Source: Zanthoxylum bungeanum
Taxonomy: Eukaryota > Streptophyta > Magnoliopsida > Sapindales > Rutaceae
NCBI GenBank assembly: GCA_019454045.1
Contig: SKCR01007543.1
Span: 1-64,000 of the forward strand
Reading direction: 5' to 3'
DNA length: 64,000 bases
How positions within the stretch are numbered: the first letter of the stretch is position 1; every line of letters begins with the position of its first letter. Shown piece by piece: positions 32,741 to 42,088 of the stretch. The position numbers were made by a program, and so were the translations under genes. The notes under the pieces were generated by a model. It worked only from the letters and a program-made list of their open reading frames with translations, made no database searches and was not told where the DNA came from.

Positions 32741-33501
32741 CTAATCAACTAATTCGCTCCCCAAAACCAAAGTGAGACATTGTCCCCAATGTCTTAAACA
32801 GTAGAAGAAAAGTTTAGAAAATAATACCTGGTTAGCTGAAAATCTACAGGAATTAAAGGTTAAGATCCAGATTAATTTGACGCCTCTTACACGATCGTCC
32901 TCGGACCAATTTATATTTGAAATGATAGGGTCAACTTTTGGTTCATAGGCTATGAGTTGGTCAATTAGATCTGGAGTAGTTCTGGCAGTAAATAAGAGTT
33001 CTTTTAAAGGTTTTGATATGAACCCATTTCTCCGAGCATCATCAAGAAACACACAAGAAAATCATAAAATCCATCAACGTTGTACAACCCAATTGGTTTC
33101 TGGTGTATGTTCAGTTCGCCCAAGATAACACAATAAAAATTTCCTCCAATGTACCCAAGCCACCTGGCAAAGCAATAAAAGTATCAGCACGGTTAATCAT
33201 TTCCACTAGTCGTTCAGACATACCTGGTACGATCAGTTCCTCTCCGTTTGATGGTTCATAAGATTTGCCTCTGCCAAGGGTTTTGGGATGATTCCCAAAA
33301 CGTGACTGCCTCCTTCCTGTGCGGCCTTGAAACAATCCCCATAAGTCCAAGATTACCTCCCCGCCATATTTAAGTGCATATTCCTTGCAGCTAAGACTCG
33401 ACCCAATTCCTGTGCTGCTTCTATGTATTGTGGTTTAGTACCAACAGTGCTACCGCAAAACCACAAATGTTTTCAACTCGTCTTCTTGAAGTGGCTTCCA
33501 T
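32741..33501 (-). pseudogene. LOG-like: Ath-2 LOG-like cytokinin riboside 5'-monophosphate phosphoribohydrolase
   Basis: It begins with ATG at 33501 (MEATSRRR) and can be followed by frame changes through the Rossmann-type start (FCGSTVGTKPQYIEAA), GIIPKTL, the conserved Arg in MSERLVEM and the signature PGGLGTLEE (about 33142-33168). IGLYNVDGFYDF and NGFISKPLKELL follow, then an extension past the usual LOG end to SELVD. The region of about 220-250 codons is close to the normal LOG length of about 215 aa. At least four small indels break it: after ICG, at the GGG loop, after SWAN, and before FLDDA. Between the two copies, the MSERL-to-SKPL segment is about three quarters identical by eye. 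It lies between aORF1 and the 3' LTR, where Athila relatives often have an env-like ORF. No introns. Confidence 0.9.
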
Positions 33502-33540
33502 TTTTTTACTCTGGATGTCTTCAAAAGTGCAATGATGAGT

Positions 33541-33560
33541 TGAATTTATATACCTGAAAA
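33541..33560 (-). promoter_or_regulatory. Conserved TATA box and splice-acceptor-like site before Ath-2 LOG
   Basis: In sense, CACCTTTTCAG (AG at 33555-33554) is followed by TATATAAATTCA, 40-50 bases before the LOG ATG at 33501. The order and sequence match Ath-1 26191-26220. Conservation in the non-coding strip between two frames argues for function. Confidence 0.5.
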
Positions 33561-33739
33561 GGTGAGTAAAAACAGCACAAGTATCTTCCAGAGGATGATT
33601 AGTAGCGAAATAATATCGTGATAGTCAAAAAGGTCTGGATCCTATCGGAGAAAAAAAAGAAAACAACAAAAAAAATTATAATTATTAAGAAAAGACAAAG
33701 AGATATAATATGTACAAGATTTTACAGCTTGATTAACGT

Positions 33740-34272
33740 CTATGAGTCAGGGACAAGCTTCCCATCCAATTTTCTTATAAATTGGCAAACATGGTCTTTT
33801 TGAGTCAGATTCCCGAGACTTAACAGTTGTCTATCTTTTTGAAATTGTGTATGTAATTTGCGAATGGCTATATGAACATATCCACTGGGATGCGTCTCAA
33901 GAGTCGAAGATATATCATCTAAAGACTCCTTACTCAAGCCATCCCTAATGAATTTAATTTTGTCTTCGCGATTATCAGATACCATTCCTAAAGAACGACA
34001 ACGAGTATTGCAATTCCATCATGCACATTTGTATCAACATCCATTTGCTTAGCTCTACGTTTCTTTGCATAGGTGCTTCTCTCCACAACCAGGCAGATGT
34101 GAAATAACGATTCAGAAGACTCACCTGCCAATCGGACTCGTGCTTCAATTACCCAACGAATATCATTAGGAACACCATGGATTGTTAGTAACCTCATCCG
34201 TTCCAGCGAGTTTTGTATACTTTTATCAAGATTTTTGAGGAGAGAAGAAATTGCTTTGAAAGAGATTTCCAT
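33740..34272 (-). pseudogene. Ath-2 aORF1: unrecognised extra ORF
   Basis: It starts at ATG 34272 (MEISFKAISSLLKNLDKS) and reads as one frame to about 33988. It holds IHGVPNDIRWVIEARVRL and the basic YAKKRRAKQM. A small shift at the cysteine cluster (in the other frame CNTRCRSL) leads to the second frame, MVSDNREDKIKFI to LDGKLVPDS, ending at 33740. It is the counterpart of 25442-25992 in Ath-1, with the C-terminal 80 residues clearly alike (ETHPSGYVH shared). Total length would be about 177 aa. No known family is recognised. It sits 240 bases upstream of LOG and 300 bases downstream of integrase. Confidence 0.65.
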
Positions 34273-34569
34273 GATGTCTTAGCAGCTTTTCATACCATTT
34301 GATTAACCAACTATTAAAATGTCTTCATGCATGCATTAAACTCTCATCGTATACAAATCACTTAATCATTCACAAAAGCTTATTTCACTGACCACAACCA
34401 ATTGACTATCAACAAAAATGCTTAAGTAATGTTTGCCTCCCAGCGTAATCATTTACCCAAATCACAATACAAAAATTGCATGGGTTGCCTCCCTACGTTA
34501 ATTTAAAGTCGCAGCTAGACGTGACTTCTGAACGTTAGGCTGGATCTGAAAGTGTGACACTTTCTTTTG
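34273..34569 (-). other. Ath-2 spacer between integrase and aORF1
   Basis: Non-coding. In sense it contains GGGAGGCAACCCATG (about 34477-34491) and a second GGGAGGCAAAC (about 34435-34445). A GGGAGGCAACCC-like string after integrase is common in Athila elements. Confidence 0.6.
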
Positions 34570-35667
34570 TCACTCAAATGATTCTCCCCAGTAGTGCTTG
34601 ACACGCTGACTGTTAACCTTGAATGTGTTGTTGGTATTGGGATCCAGTAACTCAACAGCTCCATATGGTAAAACCTGAGTGATCACAAATGGACCTGACC
34701 ACCTAGATTTCAACTTTCCAGGGAAAAGTTTCATTCTCGAATTGTACAATAACACATGCTGCCTTGGTTCCAACTGTATGTGCACTATTTTTCGGTCATG
34801 CCATTTTTTGGTCTTTTCCTTGTACAATTTGGCATTCTCATAAGCCTGTAGACGAAACTCCTTCCAATTCGTTGAGTTGGTGCAGTCTTTTCTCTCCTGC
34901 AGCTTGTGAATCAAAATTCAACTTCTTCAGTGCCCAGTACGCCTTGTGCTCAAGCTCAACTAGTAGATGGCACGCTTTCCCAAACACCAATTGATATTGG
35001 GACATACCAATGGGTGTCTTGTAAGCTGTCCGGTAGGCCCATAATGCATCATCTAGTTTTGTTGACCGGTCCCTCCTTGTTGATCCAACGGTCCTTTCTA
35101 GGATTCTCTTGATCTCCCTGTTTGAAACCTCAACCTGTCCATTTGACTGTGGATGGTAAGCAGTGGCAACTTTGTGAGAAACTCCGTATTTGGATAGGAG
35201 TGCATCGAAGTATTTGTTGCAGAAATGAGAGCCACCATCACTGATAATTTCCCGAGGTGTTCCAAACCGAGTGAAAATGTTCTTTTTCAGGAATTTGATC
35301 ACCACTTTTGAATCATTAGATGGCAATGCAATTGCTTCGACCCATTTGTAGATGTAGTCTACACCAACCAGGATGTACAGGTTTCCAAATGATGGAACAA
35401 AGGGTCCCATGAAATCAATACCCCATACATCGAATATCACCACTTCTAGAATGTTTTGCAACGGTCCTTCGTTTCTCCTGGAAATATTTCCCATTCTCTG
35501 GCACCTGTCACATTAAAAAGCAAAAAGATAAGCATCTTTAAAAAGAATGGGCCAGAACAAACCTGATTGTAGGACTTTGGCTGCAGTTTTTTTTCCGCTG
35601 AAGTATCCGCCATATGGTGATGAATGAATGTGTTGCAAAACACTGTTGATTTCCTAATGTGGAACAC
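34570..35667 (-). pseudogene. Ath-2 integrase
   Basis: The zinc-finger part is at 35667-35500 (HIHSSPYGGYFSGKKT, then a stop, then CDRCQR). The core at 35494-34838 is one open frame of 218 aa with all three acidic residues: Asp in GIDFMGPF, Asp in IISDGGSHF and Glu in GQVEVSNRE. Also present is YHPQSNGQ, followed by [14 protein letters not shown] and [10 protein letters not shown] shift near 34880 leads to the C-terminal frame ([23 protein letters not shown]) ending at 34570. It is Athila type, the best preserved integrase in the window, but not a single frame. Confidence 0.9.
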
Positions 35668-36240
35668 ATCGTCTCAGTAGTTGATCAGCACACCGTTTGA
35701 ACATGTATGGTTCATCCCAGACATAATGTTTGACTTCTTTGAAGAACTTCTTCCGTTGCTGAGTTGTCCATTCCAACGGCCATTTTCCTGTCACAATGTA
35801 ATTGACATAGTCAGCATACCAAGGGACTTCATGTTGTTTCATGGCAAAAAGTTGTTCATCTGGAAAAGTTTCTTTGATTGACAATTCTTTGTCAACTGTT
35901 TCTCCATTCTCGAGCCTCGATAGATGATCTGCCACCTGATTCTCTGTTCCTTTCCTGTCTCGAATTTCCACATCGAATTCTTGCAAAAGAAGTATCCAAC
36001 GAATCAATCTGGGTTTGGCATCTTTCTTTCGTGATCAGATATTTGATTGCTGAATGATCTGTGTAGACCACCACTTTTGTACCTAGCAGATAGGAACGGA
36101 ATTGAGTCTTCGGTGGTTGTGTAGTTGAGTTGAGCTTCATTCAAAGTTCTGCTGGAGTAGTAAATTGTGTGGAAAATCTTTGCTTTACGTTGTCCCAAAA
36201 CTGCACCTACAGCAAAATCACTAGCATCACATATTACCAC
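35654..36240 (-). pseudogene. Ath-2 RNase H and linker
   Basis: Catalytic Asp in VICDASDFAVGAVLGQRK is present. The segment that should carry KELLAVxFAxxKF is deleted after NYTTTE, so the second acidic residue is lost and the frame shifts. [17 protein letters not shown] resumes in another frame (35892-36140). A third frame (36007-35654) continues [26 protein letters not shown] and the RT-integrase linker. RNase H is therefore dead in this copy. Confidence 0.88.
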
Positions 36241-37468
36241 AAATAGAAGGGTCCAGTCTGGTGCTACTATGATGGGAGCAGAGACCAGCTTTGTTTTTTA
36301 AGATTTCAAAGCTTCTTCCTGGCATTCTTTGGTGAAGTGGAAAGACACATCCTTCTCTCCAAAGATTGCATAGAGGTTTAGCAATCTTGGAAAATTCTTT
36401 GATAAATCTCCTGTAAAAACCTGCATGTCCAAGAAAACTTCGAATACCATTAACTGATGTTGGTGGAGGTAGTTTTTTCATTGTCTCTATCTTAGCTTTG
36501 TCTACCTCTATCCCTTTTTGTGAGATCCGGTGTCCGAGAACAATGCCTTCTTGCACCATAAAGTGGCATTTCTCCCAGTTGAGTACCAAGTTTGTATCTT
36601 CGCACCTTTGTAACACATGTTCCAAATTTTGCAAACAATGGTCAAAAGAATCTCCAAATACAGAAAAGTCATCCATGAATACCTCCATACTCTGCTCTAG
36701 CATGTCTGAGAAAATGGCCATCATGCAACGCTGAAATGTGGCAGAGGCATTACATAATCCAAATGGCATCCTGCGGAAAGAAAAAGTACCATAGGGACAA
36801 GTAAAGGTAGTTTTCTCCTGGTCTTCTGGTGCGATGGCAATCTGATTGTACCCTGAATATCCGTCCAGAAAGTAATAGAACTCATGTCCTGCCAGTCTGT
36901 CTAACATCTGGTCAATAAATGGTAATGGAAAATGGTCCTTCCTCGTGGCTTTGTTCAGTTTTCGGTAATCCATGCATACTCTCCATCCAGTAACTGTTCT
37001 TGTTGGGATTAGCTCATTTTTTTCATTGGTGACCACAGTAATTCCTCATTTCTTTGGTACACACTGCATAGGACTCACCCAACTACTGTCTGAGATGGGG
37101 TAAATGATGCCAGCATCTAACCATTTGATGATTTCTTTCTTCATGAGTTCCTTCATGATTGGATTGAGTCTTCGTTGATGCTCCACTGTGGGTTTGTACT
37201 TATCATTCATCAAGATTTTGTGCATGCAAAATGATGGACTAATGCCTCGAATGTCTACTATAGTCCAGCAAATGGCTCTCTTGTGCTCTCGTAACACTCT
37301 CAACAACTTTTCTTCCTGCTCCAATGTTAGTGAAGAAGAAATAATAACAGGTAATTCAGAAGAGTTTCCAAGAAATGCATACCTGAGATGGCTCGGAAGT
37401 AACTTTAGCTCCAACTGTGGTAGTTCTTCAATCGAAGGCTTGATTCGATCTTTCTTTGGTAGTTCCAA
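36227..37468 (-). pseudogene. Ath-2 reverse transcriptase
   Basis: A first frame (37468-37046) holds the RT N-terminal approach: RRLNPIMKELMKKEII, IIYPISDSSWVSPMQCVPKK. A shift at the TVVTNEK junction leads to a clean 269-aa frame (37036-36227) with VCMDYRKLNKATRKDHFPL, LDGYSGYNQIAIAPEDQE, RMPFGLCNASATFQRCM, catalytic FMDD, LGHRISQKGIEVDKAKIE and SFLGHAGFYRRFIKEFS. These strings place it firmly in the Athila lineage. The palm domain is intact. The connection and RNase H are not. Confidence 0.93.
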
Positions 37469-38310
37469 ACTTTCAACTGGTGGTGTTTTACTTTGAATCG
37501 GAATGGTTTGTCAAGGTAGTTGATACATTCCAGGATTTCAGCATCTAGCTCACTGTCAGTCATGTTGGTGATGCAAGCTTCAAGTGTATCTGTGGGATTT
37601 GGCTCAGTATTTTGAACGATACTTTCAACAACATCAACTCTGAAGCATTCTTCTTCCTTTTCATCACTCGGGAATTTCATGGCTTTGAAAACATTAAAGG
37701 TCACTTGTTGGTCTTGTACTTTCATGGTCAGTTCTCCTTTTTGCACATCAATCACAGTTTTACCTGTAGCCAAGAATGGTCTCCCAAGAATGATAGGTAT
37801 TTCTTTGTCTTCTTCCATGTCAAGGATGATGAAATCTGCTGGGAGAATTAGTTTGTCTACTTTTACCAACACATCTTCAACAACACCTCTTGGAAATGCA
37901 AGTGTTCGGTCAGCAAGTTGCAATGAAACTGAGGTAGGCATTGCTTCTCCAATCTGCAGTTTCCTGTAAATAGAAAAAGGCATCAAGTTAACACTATCAC
38001 CTAAATCACATAAAGCCTTACCGATATAATGTTCTCCAATGGTGCATGGAACTGTGAAACTGCCAAGATCTTTCAACTTCGGGGGAAGTTTCCTCTGAAT
38101 AATGGCGCTGCATTCTTCCGTTAATGCTACTGTTTCGTAGTCTCTCCAATCTTCATTTTCGTAAAGAATATGTTTCATGAATTTGACATAACTGGGCATT
38201 TCTTCCAAGGCTTCTGCAAATGGGATGTTGATGTGCAGCTTTTTGAAAACCTCCAGGAATCGAGCAAACTGCTTGTCCAGTTTATTTTTCTGAAGACGCT
38301 GAGGAAAAGG
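37405..38310 (-). pseudogene. Ath-2 aspartic protease with upstream linker
   Basis: The Athila-type lead-in LDKQFARFLEVFKKLHINIP and ALEEMPSYVKFMKHIL (38310-38165) is followed by a 267-aa open frame from 38208. The catalytic triad reads ALCDLGDSVNLMPFSIYRKL, where Athila elements normally have DLGAS: the Ala is replaced by Asp next to the catalytic site. SLQLADRTLAFPRG, DVLVKVDKLILPADFIILD and IPIILGRPFLATGKTVID complete the domain. An acidic linker follows to RT. The frame is open, so this protease is only doubtfully inactive. Confidence 0.88.
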
Positions 38311-38658
38311 TGGAGGTGGAGTGATCTGTTCTTTTTTCCTTTGCTTCTTTCCTTTACTCTTCTTTCTTTTCCTTTACTTCTTTTTCCTCATCTATTTTCA
38401 GCTTATTTGGAACTTCTTCTTAGGACATCTTGATTCCAACATCTTTGTTGATTTCAGTACCGCTTTTCAAAGTAATGGCTTGACATTGCTCATTCCCTCG
38501 GTTCCTTGGATTGGGTTCTGTGTTGCTGGGAAGATTTTATGGTGGTCTGTAACTCTGAGCATTGGCCAGTTGTCCGATTTGATTCTCCAGTGCTTTGATG
38601 GAAGCTGATTGGCTTTGAAAGATAGCATCGTACTTTTTTAACTGAGCCAGCACTTCTG
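38311..38658 (-). pseudogene. Ath-2 gag C-terminal lysine-rich linker
   Basis: In sense this is A/G-rich (38330-38400), encoding a Lys/Glu-rich low-complexity stretch, preceded by Gln-rich sequence. It joins gag to protease. The frame is broken by stops. The plus-strand ORFs rich in Phe and Leu here are shadows. Confidence 0.65.
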
Positions 38659-39782
38659 CTAATCCTGGTTCATTTTCCTACTCCGGGCCTTTGTTCTGTT
38701 GCTGGAATCCAGGTGGTGGATAGTTCCGCTGTTGGCTTGAATTGTTGCTCCATGAAAAATTAGGATGATTCCTCCACCCTGGGTTGTAGGTGTTGGAATA
38801 GGGATTGTTCCCATGTCTGTTGAAATTGTTGACAAATTCATTCACCGTTTCTTCTTCAAGTTGGTTTGATTCTCTGTGCTCCTCCATATGGTGAACTTGT
38901 GGATCCAGTGGTAAGAGTTTCCATGAATTTGCATATCTGATCTAGCTTGGTGTTGACTGCTGTATTAGCTCCACTTTCATAAATTCCTGCAATTCTTTGG
39001 ATCATGCTCCTTTCAGTTGGCGACAATGAATTGTTGTTGGCCATTTCTTCGATTAGTTCCCAGGCTTGATCTTCTCCTTTTGCCATTAAAGCTCCCCCAG
39101 CACAGCATCTATTGTGGTTCTCATTATTCCAGAAAGTCCATTATAGAATGTTTGGACTTGAAGCCATTTTGGAATCTCATAGTGTGGACATTTCCGGAGT
39201 AAATCTTTGTACCTTTCCCAAGCTTCGTAGAGAGTTTCTGAGTCTTGTTGCACAAAGGATGTGATGTCATTCCTCAGCTTTCCGGTTCTGGCTGGTGGAA
39301 AGTATTTTGCAAGAAATTTGGTGGCTAAAGTGTTCCATGTTGTGATAGAGCCTGCTGGTAGTGAATGTAGCCAAGCTTTAGCTCTGTCCTTCAAGGAGTA
39401 TGGAAAAACACGCAGTCTCATTGCTTCTTCAGCTTCTCGATTGTAATTGAAAGTGCCGCAAACTTCTAGGAAGTTGCTGATATGGGCATTAGGATCTTCA
39501 GTTGCATTCCCCCCAAACTGAACTGACTGCTGAATCATTTGAATGCATGTTTTGATGTCTCCTGCATTTGCTGGTAAGGGAGGAAGTACAATACAAGAAA
39601 TGAGTCTGTCAATCACCAGAATGGTTCTGTCTCGAATGGGAATTGGTGGTGCAACCTCCAAGGTTCAGGTTCCAAGTTGACTAAAGCTTCTTGGCCTTCT
39701 CGTCTTTCCTTCTCGACTGTCTGATGGTTCTTTCAATTTCTGGGTCAAGCGGTCGAAGTTCAAAGCTTCTGGTTCATCTCAT
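38659..39782 (-). pseudogene. Ath-2 gag
   Basis: The likely start is ATG 39782, followed at once by a stop and then ELRPLDPEIERTIRQS. The core frame (39661-39086) contains DPNAHISNFLEVCGTFNYN, RLRVFPYSLKDRAKAWLHSL, TWNTLATKFLAKYFPP and ETLYEAWERYKDLLRKCPHY, the retrotransposon gag domain (PF03732 type). A second frame (39086-38856) continues AKGEDQAWELIEEMANNN, and a third holds NPGWRNHPNFSWSNN and PPPGFQQQ. No CCHC knuckle is seen, as usual for Athila gag. At least four frame breaks. Confidence 0.9.
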
Positions 39783-39890
39783 GAAGTTTCTGATGACCTG
39801 AAACACAATTAAAACGAAAATAATAAGTAAAAAGAAAATTAGACACAAGTAACGGTATCTAACCCCTAAACTAATATAAAAGATAAATAA

Positions 39891-39907
39891 GTCCCCGCCG
39901 GGCGCCA
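39891..39907 (-). other. Ath-2 primer binding site
   Basis: In sense, TGGCGCCCGGCGGGGAC lies six bases after the 5' LTR end (39914). Athila elements normally use TGGCGCCGTTGCCGGGGA, matching tRNA-Asp. This site keeps TGGCGCC and GGGGA but has a changed, shorter middle. Confidence 0.75.
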
Positions 39908-39913
39908 AAAACT

Positions 39914-42088
39914 TGACCGGCGTAAACCACACGTATAACGCAAGCGTACGTATCGTTCAAGTAGTATAAAAAGTATCGATCCCACGAGGACTTAATACCT
40001 AAGTTATTTAGTTTATGAGGTCAAATTATTACTAGTATCTAACAGGTTGTTTAATTGATTTGAAATGGCGACGATTCTAAATTTAAAGACAAGTAAATAA
40101 AATTGTTCGAAAGTAGATTTTAAGAAAATTCAATATTAAAAACTATCTAGGGTTGTGATTTCTTTTAATATCATTTTAAAGATGAAGTGGTAATCATATA
40201 GTTGGGTAAAATATTGATTTATTAACCTGGAACACTAAATTATGTAAAAGCCTCTTCCGATGGTCAATTACAAATACCTAGTATAATCCAATTGAACCAT
40301 ATGTCTATGTCAACCAAATTACCTAGATTCATTAAGATTAAGTTCCAATTATGGCTAGCCCCGCCCGACAGGTATATTCCTATCCTGTAAGGAAATCTAT
40401 TAAAGGGTTATCTATCCTCAAGAAGATCGTGGGCTATTGAGTCTGAGGTCTTAAACTTAAAATCCCTATGTCTAGTTCTTTTTAAGTTTACCTAGTCAAT
40501 TTATTATGGCCAGTTAATTAAAAAGTATTAAGATTAAGACTCAATAAATAAATCTTTATATTACCCAAACTATAATCTAACCTCTTATAAACCGGTGATA
40601 TTGAAATTCATCACAACCCCAGATACTAATTTAGTTACGACACATAGCTAGGGCTGGTAAAATAAAAGACATAAAATACTGAAAAGTAATTACGATAAAG
40701 TAAATACTAAAAAGGTAAATTACAATAAAATAAATGCTAAGGTAAAAGGAATTACTTTTACTACTACCAATTTAGATATCTCCCATAAAATAATATATAC
40801 TTTTGATATTATTACCAACCGACCAATTTGGCGGTATCCTGATTAAGTCAAATTAAGTCAAACCAGCCATTAAGGCGGTTATATTTGTCCATAACCAGCC
40901 ATAAAGGCGGAACCAAAATAAACCAGCCATAAAGGCGGAACCAAAATCAAATTACCAACCGACCAATCTGGCGGTATCCTTGATTAGTCAGGTTTAAACC
41001 ATATTAAAATTAAATTACCAACCGACCAATATAGCGGTATCCTTTTTAAGTCAAATTTTAAATAGTGAATATATTATTTTTAAGGGAGATTAATCTAAAT
41101 AGCAATAGTAAAAGAATTACCTTTCAGCATAGCTGGGAAAGTTACCTCCTCATGATGAATAGTAAAAACTGTAAAAAGTAAGAAAGTAAATTACTATTAT
41201 TACAAAACGTAATTAAAGTTATTACAAAACTAAAAAATAAAAATAAAACGAAACTTAGAGAGAGAAACTCCCTATTTACATCAAAGAAATGGGAGAGAAT
41301 GGTACAACAAATTCTGAAATCTCGAGCTCAATTTATAGGCGCGGGTAAGCTTCCAGCGTCGCGACGCCAAGGGCTTTGGCATCGCTACGCCAGAATATGA
41401 ATCGTGGCATGCTCTCGGCTTGACACGTTGCTAGGTGGCTAAGAGGATAAGGTGATACGTGGCGTGGCGGCTAAGAACTCAATTATTATGCTGACGTGGC
41501 GATGATGTGGCGCTGACGTGGCAAGGCGGCTGAGATCAATTTTCGGCACCGTAGGATTGCAACACGTGTCACGCTGTTATTGGCTGATGCTGACGTGGCA
41601 TGTTGACTCGGTTGACCTTCTGACGTGGCACGACACGTGGTAGAGTTGACTCGTTGACCGATGACGTGGCGATGACATGGATGACACGTGGCACACGTGG
41701 TAATTGAGAGTGTCGGCACCGTAGGATGATGACACGTGGCACGACGCACATTAGCAGCTCGGCTGTGATGGTGACACGTGGCACGGCGCATTTTAGCAAA
41801 GTCAAACATCTCAAATTCTGATCTGTTGACCCGGCGCATGTTAGCAGACTCCGGTGCAAGTTAGACGTCGCGACGCTAATGACTTGGGCGTCGCGACGCG
41901 GAGAAATTACCATTTTGCCCTTTTTGCCAATTTTTCCCGTTTTTCCCCAAATCACCTCCAGAATGTCCTGAAACTTTATTTATCTATAAAATAACACAAA
42001 ACACATCAAAATATTCACATAACCCAAGAAACTATACAAAATATTAGGTTAAATGAGTGAGAAATAGTGATAGATTTATCACTCATCA
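39914..42088 (-). repeat. Ath-2 5' LTR (2175 bp)
   Basis: In sense it runs from TGATGAGTGATAAATC (42088) to CGCCGGTCA (39914). In order: a conserved start, the promoter region with a dense ACGTGG/CACGTG array (41790-41445), GCGTCGCGACGC palindromes (41860-41900 and 41355-41395), a TATA box at 41337-41331, then the CCGCCTTTATGGCTGG repeats (41045-40815). It matches the 3' LTR except for the ~690-base segment missing there. Confidence 0.93.
41331..41790 (-). promoter_or_regulatory. Ath-2 LTR promoter: G-box/ABRE-like array and TATA box
   Basis: Between about 41445 and 41790 there are roughly a dozen ACGTGG or CACGTG cores, many within GACACGTGGCAC or GCTGACGTGGC. In sense they lie 110-450 bases upstream of TATAAATT (41337-41331). 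ACGTGGC elements are the classical targets of plant bZIP (ABF and related) factors. Ath-1 has a smaller version of the same design. The regulatory role is inference. Confidence 0.6.

Larger units (their letters stand above)
30018..42088 (-). mobile_element. Ath-2: complete Athila-lineage Gypsy element carrying LOG
   Basis: It is a 12.07-kb element flanked by GAAAG on both sides (30013-30017 and 42089-42093), inserted in Co-2 pol. The uninterrupted target sequence is visible in Co-3 at 60880-60920. Order in sense, right to left: 5' LTR (42088-39914), primer site, gag, protease, RT, RNase H, integrase, aORF1, LOG, 3' non-coding, polypurine tract and 3' LTR (31508-30018). Where both LTRs are present they are nearly identical, so insertion was recent, yet gag, RNase H and LOG frames are already broken. 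RT and the integrase core are in long open frames. Confidence 0.95.

Noticed and set aside
37188..37969. Plus-strand ORFs over the Ath-2 protease and RT (also 34764-35112, 36498-36734, 38170-38608)
   Set aside because: They are shadows of the well-supported minus-strand Athila pol and gag frames.
41486..41955. Two His/Arg/Thr-rich minus-strand ORFs in the Ath-2 LTR
   Set aside because: They follow the ACGTGGCAC repeat array of the promoter in two frames; a non-coding explanation suffices.
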